NCBI RefSeq assembly: GCF_021699195.1
Contig: NZ_SSXE01000099.1
Coordinates: 1-46,865, forward strand
Source of the DNA: Nonomuraea sp. MG754425
GTDB taxonomy: Bacteria; Actinomycetota; Actinomycetes; Streptosporangiales; Streptosporangiaceae
Direction: 5' to 3'
DNA length: 46,865 bases
The translations under genes were made by a program, and so were the position numbers. Positions 9,984 to 18,225 of the stretch are shown piece by piece; position 1 is the stretch's first letter, and each line of letters opens with the position of its first letter. The notes below the pieces were generated by a model. That model worked only from the letters and a program-made list of their open reading frames with translations, had not been told where the DNA came from and did not search any database.

Positions 9984-11134
9984 TCCCCGATAAGGCCCAG
10001 CCGGGCGTGGCCCTTGATGAGGTTGCGGGCGATCGTACGGCGCTGGATCTCGTCGGTCCCCTCGAAGATGCGCAGCAGCCGCAACTCGCGGTACCACCGT
10101 TCGATCGGCAGCTCCTTCGTGTAGCCCATACCCCCGTGGATCTGCAGCACCCGGTCCACGACCTGGTTGGCCATGACGGCGCCGTTCAGCTTGGCGATCG
10201 AGGAGGCGTGCCGGGCGTCCAGGCCCTGGCCCACCCGCCAGGCCGCGTAGAGCGTCAGCCACTTGGCCGCCTCGATCTCCACCTGGGAGTCGGCGATCAT
10301 CCACTGGATGGCCTGGTAGTTGGAGATCGTCTGGCCCATGGACTTGCGGATCTTGGCGTAGTCGACGGCCATCTGCAGCATGCGCTCGGACGAGCCGATG
10401 GCGCGGGCCGGGATCATGTACCGGCCCTGGCCGATCCACTGCATGGCCAGCTCGAAGCCCTTGCCGAGCTCGCCGAGGATGTTCTCCTCCGGCACCCGGA
10501 CGTCCTCGAACACCAGCGAGGCCGGGCCCCACTGGCCCATCGTCGGGATGGGCTCGGACTTCCAGCCCATGTCGCGGTCGACCAGGAAGCAGGTGACGCC
10601 GTGCTCCCCGGCCAGGGCGAACACCATGACGAAGTCCGCCTCGTTGCCGCCGGTGATGAACGTCTTCTCGCCGCTGATGACCCACTCCGAGCCGTCGCGC
10701 ACGGCCTTGGCGCGGATGTTGCGGGCGTCGGAGCCGGCGCCGGGTTCGGTGATGGCGAAGCAGGAGCGGCGCTCGCCCTCGATGGTCGGGATCAGATAAC
10801 GCCGCTTCTGCTCGTCGGTGCCGGCGTACAGGATGTTGTCGGCGCTGCCGCCGAACGAGAACGGCACGAACGTCCGGCCGATCTCCATGGCGATGATCGC
10901 GGACATGATCGGGCCGAGCGCCGCGCCGCCGTACTCCTCGGGGGTGTTGATCCCCCAGAACCCGGACTTCCTGGCCTTGGCGCGAAGGTCGCGCAGGACG
11001 TCGGGGGCCAGCGCCGGGCGGCCCTCGCGCTCGTTGCGCAGGACCTCGGGCTCCAGCGGCATGACCTCCTTCTCGATGAAGGCGCGGACGGTGTCGCGGA
11101 TCTGCCGTTCCTCCGGGGTGAGAGAGAAGTCCAC
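9980..11134 (-). CDS. Acyl-CoA dehydrogenase
   Basis: FAD-dependent acyl-CoA dehydrogenase of 384 aa, introducing an alpha,beta double bond into an acyl-CoA. The family signatures CFAITEPGAGSDARNI and the C-terminal RIFEGTDEIQRR are present; the latter carries the Glu that acts as catalytic base in most members. GTG 11134 has AGGAGG about 7 bp upstream. It is first in an operon with the acyl-CoA synthetase (4-bp overlap) and divergent from the TetR gene, with operators D and E between them. Chain specificity cannot be read from sequence. Confidence 0.93.
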   Translation of the reverse strand: MDFSLTPEERQIRDTVRAFIEKEVMPLEPEVLRNEREGRPALAPDVLRDLRAKARKSGFWGINTPEEYGGAALGPIMSAIIAMEIGRTFVPFSFGGSADNILYAGTDEQKRRYLIPTIEGERRSCFAITEPGAGSDARNIRAKAVRDGSEWVISGEKTFITGGNEADFVMVFALAGEHGVTCFLVDRDMGWKSEPIPTMGQWGPASLVFEDVRVPEENILGELGKGFELAMQWIGQGRYMIPARAIGSSERMLQMAVDYAKIRKSMGQTISNYQAIQWMIADSQVEIEAAKWLTLYAAWRVGQGLDARHASSIAKLNGAVMANQVVDRVLQIHGGMGYTKELPIERWYRELRLLRIFEGTDEIQRRTIARNLIKGHARLGLIGE

Positions 11135-11154
11135 AGCCGCCTCCTGGCAAATTT

Positions 11155-11171
11155 CTAGAATTGTTCTCTAG
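11155..11171. promoter_or_regulatory. Operator site D
   Basis: CTAGAAT-TGT-TCTCTAG: perfect left half, right half with two mismatches. It lies 20 bp upstream of the acyl-CoA dehydrogenase start. Confidence 0.65.
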
Positions 11172-11201
11172 GAAGACATTCCAACCGATGCGGGCCCGTG
11201 T

Positions 11202-11218
11202 CAAGAATCTGATTCTAG
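11202..11218. promoter_or_regulatory. Operator site E
   Basis: CAAGAAT-CTG-ATTCTAG has one mismatch to the palindrome. It lies at the -35 side of the TetR promoter, consistent with autorepression. Confidence 0.7.
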
Positions 11219-11230
11219 AATTTGGCGGGC

Positions 11231-11236
11231 TAGGAT
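11231..11236 (+). promoter_or_regulatory. -10 box TAGGAT of leaderless TetR gene
   Basis: TAGGAT is 7 bp before ATG 11244 and downstream of operator E. Confidence 0.6.
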
Positions 11237-11243
11237 GGCTGGC

Positions 11244-11855
11244 ATGGTACGTAAGTCCTCGTGGGAGTGGAGCCGGACGGCGCAGACCCGCAAGAGCATG
11301 CTGCAGGCGGCTCGCGAGGTCTTCAGCGAGCACGGCTTCGCCGAGGCCAACGTCTCCGAGGTCGTCGCCCGCGCCGGCTCCAGCGTCGGCAGCCTCTACC
11401 ACCACTTCGGCGGCAAGACCGAACTCTTCCTCGCCCTCTACGAAGACCACCAGGTCGCCCACGAGCAGGCGTCCGCCTCCAGCGTGGCCAAGGCCAAGAA
11501 GGAGGGCGTGGCCGACCCGGTGGAACTGCTCATCGCGGGGGCGCGGGCCTACCTCGCGGGCGCCTGGGAACGCCGCGACCTGGTCCGGCTCTTCATCGAC
11601 GGCGACGGCCCGCCCGGCTTCGAGCTCATCCGCCGCACGCGCGGCCGGGAGTGGGTGCGCCAGAACGCCGTGCTACTCGGGGCCGGCGGCGAGCCCCTCG
11701 ACCGCTTCACGGTGGCCGTGCTCACCAGCATCATCGGCGAGGCCGCGCGCGAGGTCGCCACGTCCGACAGCGAGGACGAGGCCCAGGAGGTCATCGAGGC
11801 CGCCGTCACCCTGATCCACCGCCTCGACCCCCTCCGCACCCTCAACCACCCCTAA
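11244..11855 (+). CDS. TetR-family regulator, proposed repressor of the catabolic island
   Basis: 203 aa. The N-terminal TetR helix-turn-helix is clear (MLQAAREVFSEHGFAEANVSEVVARAGSS followed by GSLYHHFGGKTELFLALYED in separate helices). The C-terminal all-helical ligand domain is expected to bind an acyl-CoA or its acid, as in fatty-acid and steroid regulators. The gene sits in the middle of the cluster, divergent from the acyl-CoA dehydrogenase, and the CTAGAAT-N3-ATTCTAG palindrome occurs at its own promoter and at three others in the island. ATG 11244 is preferred over ATG 11235 because of the TAGGAT box 7 bp upstream. Repressor role and ligand are inference. Confidence 0.88.
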   Translation: MVRKSSWEWSRTAQTRKSMLQAAREVFSEHGFAEANVSEVVARAGSSVGSLYHHFGGKTELFLALYEDHQVAHEQASASSVAKAKKEGVADPVELLIAGARAYLAGAWERRDLVRLFIDGDGPPGFELIRRTRGREWVRQNAVLLGAGGEPLDRFTVAVLTSIIGEAAREVATSDSEDEAQEVIEAAVTLIHRLDPLRTLNHP

Positions 11856-12149
11856 CCCACCCACCTGGGAACAACTTGTTCGCCTGGGTACCCCGTTCGC
11901 CTGGGTAACCGGTTCCCCTGAGCAAGCCGCCCACTCGGGCCAGCCGTTCACCCAGGCAAGCCACCCGCCCGGGAAACCCGTTCGCCTGGGCAGCCCGCTC
12001 GCCCGGCGGGCGGGTTGCCGGGCCGTCGCGGCCTGCCCCGCTCGCCGGGCTGCACCCCGCGTCCCGGCCTGCGCCGCGCACGTCGCGGACATGACCGGCG
12101 CCGGGTCGGCGGGACGTGGTGCGGTGGCGTCCGGCGTGATGTGGACGGT
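11856..12149. other. Intergenic region with short GTTCGCCTGGG repeats
   Basis: Region between the convergent TetR and MaoC genes. The 13-mer GTTCGCCTGGGTA occurs at 11878 and 11895, and GTTCGCCTGGGCA at 11980, with further degenerate and inverted copies between. No credible gene is seen. Confidence 0.5.
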
Positions 12150-12172
12150 CCTGGGCGGTCATCACGCCCAGG
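12150..12172. terminator. Bidirectional hairpin between TetR and MaoC genes
   Basis: CCTGGGCG (12150-12157) and CGCCCAGG (12165-12172) form a perfect 8-bp stem with a 7-nt loop, 10 bp past the MaoC stop. It suits both convergent genes. Confidence 0.6.
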
Positions 12173-12182
12173 AGCCGGACCC

Positions 12183-13004
12183 TCAGGCGATCGTCGCCCG
12201 CCCTCGATCGATCACCACCGTCCCGTCGTCCTTGGACGTCCGGAACCACACCTCCGCCCCGTCCACCCAGATCGACACCGTCAGCGACTCCCCGGGGAAC
12301 ACCGGGCTGGAGAACCGCCCCGACATCCCCTTGAAGCGCCCCGGGTCCGAGCCCGCCACGGCGTGCAGCAGCGCCCGTCCCGTCACCCCGTACGTGCACA
12401 GCCCGTGCAGGATGGGCCGATCGAACCCGGCCCTGGCGGCGAAGGACGGGTCGCTGTGCAGCGGGTTGTAGTCGCCGGACAGCCGGTAGAGCAGCGCCTG
12501 CTCGGGCAGCGTCGGGTAGCTGGCCTTGTGGTCGGGGGCCCGGTCGGGCGGGGCCCAGGTGTCGCGGGGCCCGCGCTCGCCGCCGAAGCCGCCCTCGCCC
12601 CGGATGAAGACGGAGCTGTGGGAGGTGATCACCAGCTCCCCGGTCGAGGGATCGACGGCCCGCGCCTCGGAGGTGACCAGCGCCCCCGAGCCTTTGTCGT
12701 AGATCCCGGTGACCCGGGAGGAGGTGCGCACGCCTCCGGCGGGCGGCAGCTCGCGGTGCAGCTCGAAGCCCTGTTCGGCGTGGACGAGCAGCGCGGGGTC
12801 GAAGTCGCCGAGCCGCCGGCGTCCGGGTGCCTGCGCCGCCAGGACGGCGAAGGTCGGCAGCACCCGCTGCCCCTTCTCGGTGGTGAACTCCAGCTCGGAG
12901 GTGCCCGCTCCGACGCCGAGGGCGTACAGCATGGTGTCCTTGGCGGTCCAGGTGCGCTCGTGCGGGGGCCCGTCCTCGCCGACGAGCGAGTGGTCGAGTG
13001 CCAT
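12183..13004 (-). CDS. MaoC-family double hot-dog enoyl-CoA hydratase
   Basis: 273 aa with an N-terminal degenerate and a C-terminal catalytic hot-dog domain, as in hydratase 2 of peroxisomal MFE-2. The catalytic signature YRLSGDYNPLHSDP with AGFDRPILHG carries the Asp/His pair. It would hydrate the enoyl-CoA made by the acyl-CoA dehydrogenase to a (3R)-hydroxyacyl-CoA. The start lies 2 bp after the SDR gene, so the two are one operon. Together they reproduce the hydratase and dehydrogenase activities of MFE-2 as separate polypeptides. Confidence 0.9.
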   Translation of the reverse strand: MALDHSLVGEDGPPHERTWTAKDTMLYALGVGAGTSELEFTTEKGQRVLPTFAVLAAQAPGRRRLGDFDPALLVHAEQGFELHRELPPAGGVRTSSRVTGIYDKGSGALVTSEARAVDPSTGELVITSHSSVFIRGEGGFGGERGPRDTWAPPDRAPDHKASYPTLPEQALLYRLSGDYNPLHSDPSFAARAGFDRPILHGLCTYGVTGRALLHAVAGSDPGRFKGMSGRFSSPVFPGESLTVSIWVDGAEVWFRTSKDDGTVVIDRGRATIA

Positions 13005-13006
13005 CG

Positions 13007-13906
13007 TCAGTCCTCCCGCCCGGGGATGCGGCCGTTGGTGAGCGCGTTGGGCGCGGCCTTGTCGACGAGGGCGGGGACGACCGCGCCCAGCTCGGCCGGG
13101 TCCCAGCGGCTGCCCTTGTCCGCGCCGGGGCCGGCGTGCCAGCCCTCGGCCACGCTGATCCTGCCGCCGCGTACGTTGAACACCCGTCCGGTGATCGCGC
13201 GGGCCTCGGCGCTGGCGAGCCAGACGACGAGCGGCGCGATGTCGTCGGGGTCGGCGCCGGTGGCGCCGGCGGGCAGCAGGTTCTCGGTCATGCGGGTCAG
13301 GGCGGCGGGGGCGACGGCGTTCACGGTGACGCCGTAGCGCTCCAGTTCCCTGGCCGCGATGACGGTCAGGCCGGCGATGCCCGCCTTGGCGGCTCCGTAG
13401 TTGCCCTGGCCCGGGTTACCGTAAATGCCCGAGGACGAGGTGGTGTTGATGATCCGGGCATCCACCTGTTCGCCCGCTTTCGCCTTCGAACGCCAGTAGG
13501 CCGCGGCATGCCGCAGCGGCGCGAAGGTGCCACGCAGGTGCACCTTGATGACGGAGTCCCACTCGTCGGCGGTCATGTTGACGAGCATCCGGTCGCGCAG
13601 GATGCCGGCGTTGTTGACCAGCACGTCGAGGTCGCCGAAGTGGTCGATGGCGGCGCGCACCAGCCGTTCGGCGCCGTCGAAGTCGGAGACGTCCTCGCCG
13701 TTGACGACGGCCCGGCCGCCCATGGCCTCGATCTCCGCCACCACCTCCGCCGCTGCCCCGGACGAGCCGGTGCCGTCCACTTCCGCGCCGAGGTCGTTGA
13801 CCACCACCTTCGCACCTTGTCTGGCGAACTCCAGCGCGTGTCCCCGTCCGATGCCCCTGGCCGCACCCGTGACGATCACCACGCGTCCTTCGACGATCCC
13901 GCTCAT
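13007..13906 (-). CDS. SDR-family 3-hydroxyacyl-CoA dehydrogenase (MFE-2/17beta-HSD4-like)
   Basis: 299 aa. The Rossmann motif VTGAARGIGRG, the NNAG motif and the catalytic Ser-Tyr-Lys arrangement (TTSSSGIYGNPGQGNYGAAK) are intact. The overall style and the ~50-residue C-terminal extension match the dehydrogenase part of MFE-2, oxidising (3R)-hydroxyacyl-CoA with NAD. ATG 13906 (MSGIVEGRVVIVTG) has GAGGTG a few bp upstream. The open frame to 14029 runs through the operator region and is rejected. Divergent from the DHA2 transporter, with operator F between. Confidence 0.9.
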   Translation of the reverse strand: MSGIVEGRVVIVTGAARGIGRGHALEFARQGAKVVVNDLGAEVDGTGSSGAAAEVVAEIEAMGGRAVVNGEDVSDFDGAERLVRAAIDHFGDLDVLVNNAGILRDRMLVNMTADEWDSVIKVHLRGTFAPLRHAAAYWRSKAKAGEQVDARIINTTSSSGIYGNPGQGNYGAAKAGIAGLTVIAARELERYGVTVNAVAPAALTRMTENLLPAGATGADPDDIAPLVVWLASAEARAITGRVFNVRGGRISVAEGWHAGPGADKGSRWDPAELGAVVPALVDKAAPNALTNGRIPGRED

Positions 13907-13936
13907 CCGACACCTCGATCCTTGACCGGCTGACGA

Positions 13937-13966
13937 TGTGAATTGGATTCTAGTATTAAAATCTAG
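13937..13966. promoter_or_regulatory. Operator sites F1/F2 (overlapping pair)
   Basis: F2 is CTAGTAT-TAA-AATCTAG (13950-13966), one mismatch per half. F1 (13937-13953) shares its CTAG and has a perfect right half, ATTCTAG, with a degenerate left. Located between the divergent SDR and DHA2 genes. Confidence 0.65.
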
Positions 13967-13980
13967 AAAGGACAGAGCCC

Positions 13981-15417
13981 TTGCCGGCGACGACCACCAC
14001 CACATCCACCCGCGACGCCTGGCGAACACTGTCGGTCGTGAGCCTGGCGAGCGTGCTGACCGGCCTCAGCGGCAGCGCCATCAACGTCGCGCTGCCCGAG
14101 ATCGCCAGGCACACCGGCGCCGGCGCCACGGCCGCGAGCTGGATCCTCCTGGGCTACCAGTTGACCACGACCGTGCTCATGGTGGTCTTCGGCCGGCTGG
14201 CCGATCTGTTCGGCAGACGCCGGATGTACCTGTTAGGACTGGCCACGTACACGCTGGCGGCCCTGCTGGCGGGGCTGGCGCCGAACGCGTGGATGATCGT
14301 GTTCATGCGGGTGCTGCAGGCCGTGGGCGGCGCGATGCTGCTCACCAACAGCGCCGCCCTGATCAGCGACGCCTTCCCGCGCGAGCGCCTGGGCGAGGGG
14401 ATGGGCGTGTACGTGGCCTCGTTCTCGATCGCCGGGCTGATCGGGCCCACGCTGGGCGGCGTGCTGGCCGAGAGCCTGGGCTGGCGCTGGGTGTTCTGGT
14501 TCAACGTGCCGTTCGGGCTGCTCTGCCTGCTGTGGGGCGTGCTCGTGCTGCCCCGGCCGACCCCCGGCGAGCGCGAAGGCGGCCTCGACGGGCCGGGGAA
14601 CGTGCTGGTCCTGGCCACGTTGGGCGGGCTGCTGCTGGCGCTGTCGGAGTTCACCCGGCTCGGCTGGGACCATCCGCTGGTGTTCGGCGGCCTGGCGGCC
14701 TTCCTCGTCGGGCTGCCGTTGTTCCTGGTCAGGGAGTCGCGGGCGGCGCATCCGGTGGTGGACCTCGGCCTGTTCCGCGAGCGGGCGTTCGCGTTCGGCA
14801 CGCTGGCCTCGTTCCTCAACGCGGTCGCCCGGATGGGCATGGTCTTCCTGATCGCGCTCTACTTCCAGGCCGTGCGCGGCGACGAGCCCGTGCAGGCCGG
14901 GCTGAAGGTGCTGCCGCTGGCCATCGCCGCGATGATCGGGTCGGTGAGCTCCGGCTTCCTGCAGCGTCTGACGAGCGCCCGCACGCTCGCCGTGGCCGGG
15001 GCCGCCACGACCACGTGCGGGCTGGTTGTGATGCTCTGCGTGATGTCCTCGGACACGCCGTACGCGGCCGTCGCGATCGGGCTGGTGCTCATCGGGCTCG
15101 GCTCGGGCGTCTTCCTGCCCTCCAACACCACCGCCATCCTCGACGGCCTGCCCTCCAACCGGCTCGGCATCGTCAACGCCATGCGTCTCATGCTGCAGAA
15201 CACCGGCAACGTCGTGGGCACCGGCCTGGTGCTGTCGATCATCACCGCGCCGCTGCCCGCCGCGCTGCACCAGAGCGTGTTCGCCGGGACGCTGGCGCAG
15301 CTCTCGGGCGGGGCGGTCGAGCAACTCGTGACCGGCTACCGCTGGGCCCTGGGTTGCATGGCCGCGATCTCCGTGCTGACCGTCCTGTCCTGTCTGGCCC
15401 GGCGCAAGGCCACCTAG
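13981..15417 (+). CDS. MFS transporter, DHA2 (EmrB/QacA) type, 14 helices
   Basis: 478 aa with the proton-antiporter pattern: GSAINVALPEIARHTG in helix 1, GRLADLFGRRRMY in loop 2-3, and fourteen predicted hydrophobic segments. Start is TTG 13981 with GAAAGGA 8 bp upstream. It carries a rare TTA codon at 14233. It is divergent from the SDR gene under operator F, so it probably exports a pathway-related toxic acid or intermediate; drug efflux is also possible. Confidence 0.85.
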   Translation: MPATTTTTSTRDAWRTLSVVSLASVLTGLSGSAINVALPEIARHTGAGATAASWILLGYQLTTTVLMVVFGRLADLFGRRRMYLLGLATYTLAALLAGLAPNAWMIVFMRVLQAVGGAMLLTNSAALISDAFPRERLGEGMGVYVASFSIAGLIGPTLGGVLAESLGWRWVFWFNVPFGLLCLLWGVLVLPRPTPGEREGGLDGPGNVLVLATLGGLLLALSEFTRLGWDHPLVFGGLAAFLVGLPLFLVRESRAAHPVVDLGLFRERAFAFGTLASFLNAVARMGMVFLIALYFQAVRGDEPVQAGLKVLPLAIAAMIGSVSSGFLQRLTSARTLAVAGAATTTCGLVVMLCVMSSDTPYAAVAIGLVLIGLGSGVFLPSNTTAILDGLPSNRLGIVNAMRLMLQNTGNVVGTGLVLSIITAPLPAALHQSVFAGTLAQLSGGAVEQLVTGYRWALGCMAAISVLTVLSCLARRKAT

Positions 15418-15427
15418 CCAGGACGGG

Positions 15428-15433
15428 TACGGT
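15428..15433 (+). promoter_or_regulatory. -10 box TACGGT of leaderless thioesterase gene
   Basis: TACGGT stands 7 bp before GTG 15441. Confidence 0.55.
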
Positions 15434-15440
15434 TGCGGAC

Positions 15441-15863
15441 GTGGTTGAACGCACCCCTGCCGAACGGCACATCTATCCGCGCACGGTGAGATTCGGCGAC
15501 GTCGACTCCCAAGGGCACGTGAACAACGTGCGCTTCCTCGACTACCTCGAGGACGCCCGCTTCGGCATGTTCCACATCGATCCGTACAACGCGGGCGACG
15601 ATCCGTTCAAGGGCCTGGTCGTGACCAGGCACGAGATCGACTACCGTCGCCCGCTGGGCTTCCGCGCCGCGCCCGTGCGGGTCGAGACCTGGGTCACCGA
15701 GGTCAGGGCCGTACGGTTCACCCTGCGCTACGAGATCCGCGACGACGAGGGGCTCTACGTCACCGCCATGTCCGTCATGGCCGCCTACGACGTCGAACGG
15801 GCCGGTCCACGCCGGCTCACCGAGGGCGAACTGGCCCATCTGAAGCGCTTCGCGGCGGTATGA
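15441..15863 (+). CDS. Acyl-CoA thioesterase, 4HBT hot-dog fold
   Basis: 140 aa single hot-dog domain. The 4-hydroxybenzoyl-CoA thioesterase-type signature RFGDVDSQGHVNNVRFLDYLEDAR contains the catalytic Asp and the GHVNN turn. It hydrolyses an acyl-CoA or acyl-ACP to the free acid. The start GTG 15441 is set by the TACGGT box 7 bp upstream. Its stop overlaps the following MFS start by 4 bp (ATGA), so the two are translationally coupled. No island operator precedes it, so regulation is separate. Confidence 0.85.
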   Translation: MVERTPAERHIYPRTVRFGDVDSQGHVNNVRFLDYLEDARFGMFHIDPYNAGDDPFKGLVVTRHEIDYRRPLGFRAAPVRVETWVTEVRAVRFTLRYEIRDDEGLYVTAMSVMAAYDVERAGPRRLTEGELAHLKRFAAV

Positions 15864-16891
15864 GACGCTGGTGGATGCTGGCGCTGGGTGTCAACGCGCA
15901 CGCCAGCGTCGCCATGGGGCTGTTCGGCTTGCCCCTGGTCATGCCCGAAATTTTGCGACATTTCAACGTCTTACTTCCGGTGGGCGGCCTGATAACGAAC
16001 GCCCCCGCCTTCGGGATCCTGGGCGCCCTCGTCGCCTGGGGCGTGCTGGCCGACCGGTACGGCGAGCGCCTGATCCTGGGCCTCGGCGTCGGGCTGGCCG
16101 GCGCGCTGTTCGCCGCCACCGCCTTCGTCGAGCAGACCTGGGCGGTGATCGTGCTGCTGGCCCTGGCGGGCGCGGCGGGCTCGGCCGCCATGGTCGGCGG
16201 CGGACGCATCGTGCTGCGCTGGTTCCGGCCACCGGAGCGCGGCGTCGCCATGGGCCTGCGCCAGGTCTCCTTCACCCTCGGCATGGCCGCCGCGGCCTTC
16301 GCCCTGCCGCCCATGGCCCGCGACCACGGCCTGCCGGGCGTGCTGCTGCTCTGCTCCGGCGTGAGCCTCCTGGCCGCCGTGCTGGCCGCGCTGTTCATGG
16401 CCGATCCGCCGCCCACGGCCTCCGGGCAGGACGACGAGCGGGCCGCCTCGCCGTACCGGCAGCCCGCGCTCTGGCGGGTGCACGCCACCAGCGCCCTGCA
16501 CGTGGTGCCCCAGGTCGTGGTCAGCACGTACGGCGTGGACTGCCTGGTCACCACCTACGGCTGGGACGACGTGGCGGCCGGCCGGCTCTTCGGGGTGGCC
16601 GCCATCGGCGGGGCCGCCATCCGCATCGCGGCCGGCCGCTGGTCCGACAGGACCGGCCTGCGCATGCGGCCCCTGCTGCTGCTCACCCTGTGGAACCTCG
16701 CGGTGCTCGCCCTGCTGGTCGCCGGCGCGTACACCGCAAGCGCGCTCGGGGTGGCGATGCTCGTGCTGGCCTCGGTGATGACCGTCGCGGGCAACGGGCT
16801 CGCCTACCTCGCGGCGGGGGAGCTGGCCGGGCCGGGCTGGGGGGCGAAGACCAGCGTCCCCTCGGGCGAGTCCAGCCAGCGCAACGTGTAG
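15860..16891 (+). CDS. MFS transporter, C-terminally truncated
   Basis: 343 aa with about ten helices, whereas this MFS type is normally ~400 aa with twelve. Normal MFS sequence runs to GNGLAYLAAGELAGPGWGA near 16845 and then changes abruptly to KTSVPSGESSQRNV before a TAG. That tail is antisense to the end of the alpha-glucosidase gene. The last two helices are therefore missing, and the protein is probably non-functional or altered. A TTA codon lies at 15971. ATG 15860 overlaps the thioesterase stop. Confidence 0.75.
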   Translation: MRRWWMLALGVNAHASVAMGLFGLPLVMPEILRHFNVLLPVGGLITNAPAFGILGALVAWGVLADRYGERLILGLGVGLAGALFAATAFVEQTWAVIVLLALAGAAGSAAMVGGGRIVLRWFRPPERGVAMGLRQVSFTLGMAAAAFALPPMARDHGLPGVLLLCSGVSLLAAVLAALFMADPPPTASGQDDERAASPYRQPALWRVHATSALHVVPQVVVSTYGVDCLVTTYGWDDVAAGRLFGVAAIGGAAIRIAAGRWSDRTGLRMRPLLLLTLWNLAVLALLVAGAYTASALGVAMLVLASVMTVAGNGLAYLAAGELAGPGWGAKTSVPSGESSQRNV

Positions 16892-18219
16892 GGAAGCTCG
16901 CCCGCCAGCTCGCGACGGCGGGTCAGCGCCCGCCGGTAGAACTCCAGCGTCGAGTCCGCGACCCCCTCCTGCTTCTCGACGCTCAGCTCCGCGAACGACT
17001 CCGGCTGCGGCAGCCACGGCTCCGCCGCGCCCGGCGAGAACCCGTGGGAGGGCGGCTCCACCGTCCACGGGATCGGCACCCGGCACCCGTCGCGCCCTTT
17101 CTGCTCGCCGTTCGACTGGAAGAACACCGGGTCCTGCCTGGCCGCGTCCGGCAGGTCGCGCACCTCGGGCAGCCCCAGCTCCTCGCCCTGGTAGAGGTAG
17201 GCCGAGCCGGGCAGGGCCAGCATCGTCAGCAGCGCCGCCCTGGCCCGCGCCAGGCCCACCCCGGGCTCCGGCGTCCCGTAGCGGGTGCGGTGGCGCACGA
17301 CGTCGTGGTTGGACAGCACCCACGTCGCGAACGGCACCGTGGCCAACGTGTCGTCGATCACCTTCCGGAACGCCGCCGCCGACCACGGCGCCTGCAACCA
17401 CGCGAAGTTGAAGCTCTGGTGCAGCTCGTCGGGCCGCACGTAGCGCGCGAGGTCCTCGGGGCTGTCGGTCCACACCTCGCCCACGGCCATCCGCTCGCCC
17501 GGATAGCCGTCCAGCACCCGCCGCCACTCGCGGTAGACGCCGTGCACCTCCGGCTGCCCCCACACCGGCGAGACCGATCTGAACGACTGGTCGCCCACGT
17601 CGGGCAGCCCCTCCGCCTTGTACAGGCCCATCGCCACGTCGATGCGGAACCCGTCGACGCCCCGGTCCAGCCAGAACCGCAGCACGTCGAGGAACTCCTC
17701 GCGCACCTCGGGATTGCGCCAGTTGAAGTCGGGCTGGCCGGGCGCGAACAGGTGCAGGTAGTACTGCCCGTCGGCCACCTGCGTCCAGGCCGTGCCGCCG
17801 AAGGTGGACTGCCAGTTGTTGGTGGTGTCGCGGAAGACGTACCGATCGCGTCCCTCGCCGCGCAGGGCCGCCTGGAACCACGGGTGCTCGGACGAGCTGT
17901 GGTTGGGCACGATGTCCACGATCACCCGGAGGCCGTGCTCGTGCGCGTCGGCGACCAGCGCCTCGAAGTCGGAGAGCGTGCCGAACAGCGGGTCCACGTC
18001 GCGGTAGTCGGCCACGTCGTAGCCGTGGTCGGCCATGGGGGAGCGGTAGAACGGCGTCAGCCAGATCGCGTCGACACCCAGCCGGCGCAGGTACGGCAGG
18101 CGCTCGCGCACCCCGGGCAGGTCGCCGACACCGTCTCCCGAGGCGTCGGCGAAGCTGCGAACGTAGATCTCGTAGACGACGGCGTCACGCCACCAGGGGA
18201 TATCCATGTGGCGTGTCAT
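16804..18219 (-). CDS. GH13 alpha-glucosidase, C-terminally truncated
   Basis: 471 aa cytosolic GH13 enzyme of the oligo-1,6-glucosidase/alpha-glucosidase group. Catalytic residues are intact: nucleophile Asp in DGFRIDVAMG, acid Glu in VGEVW and Asp in LSNHDVVR; region I is DIVPNH. Actinobacterial homologues are ~530 aa and end with a small beta-domain. Here homology stops at SPEGTLVFA near 16843, followed by 12 foreign residues. It is probably truncated by the same event that cut the convergent MFS gene. It starts 6 bp after glbO; glbO-alpha-glucosidase adjacency is also known in mycobacteria (glbO-aglA). The start could also be ATG 18207. Confidence 0.85.
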   Translation of the reverse strand: MTRHMDIPWWRDAVVYEIYVRSFADASGDGVGDLPGVRERLPYLRRLGVDAIWLTPFYRSPMADHGYDVADYRDVDPLFGTLSDFEALVADAHEHGLRVIVDIVPNHSSSEHPWFQAALRGEGRDRYVFRDTTNNWQSTFGGTAWTQVADGQYYLHLFAPGQPDFNWRNPEVREEFLDVLRFWLDRGVDGFRIDVAMGLYKAEGLPDVGDQSFRSVSPVWGQPEVHGVYREWRRVLDGYPGERMAVGEVWTDSPEDLARYVRPDELHQSFNFAWLQAPWSAAAFRKVIDDTLATVPFATWVLSNHDVVRHRTRYGTPEPGVGLARARAALLTMLALPGSAYLYQGEELGLPEVRDLPDAARQDPVFFQSNGEQKGRDGCRVPIPWTVEPPSHGFSPGAAEPWLPQPESFAELSVEKQEGVADSTLEFYRRALTRRRELAGELPYTLRWLDSPEGTLVFAPQPGPASSPAAR

Positions 18220-18225
18220 GCCCCG

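Noticed and set aside
6546..11462. Single 1,638-codon minus-strand frame
   Set aside because: It chains the acyl-CoA synthetase with antisense of the acyl-CoA dehydrogenase and thiolase-like genes. Only the synthetase part is real; the start at 9983 is set by overlap with the dehydrogenase.
11842..12399. Minus frame with PGERAAQANG-like repeats
   Set aside because: It arises from the GTTCGCCTGGG repeats and overlaps the MaoC gene end; no start signal.
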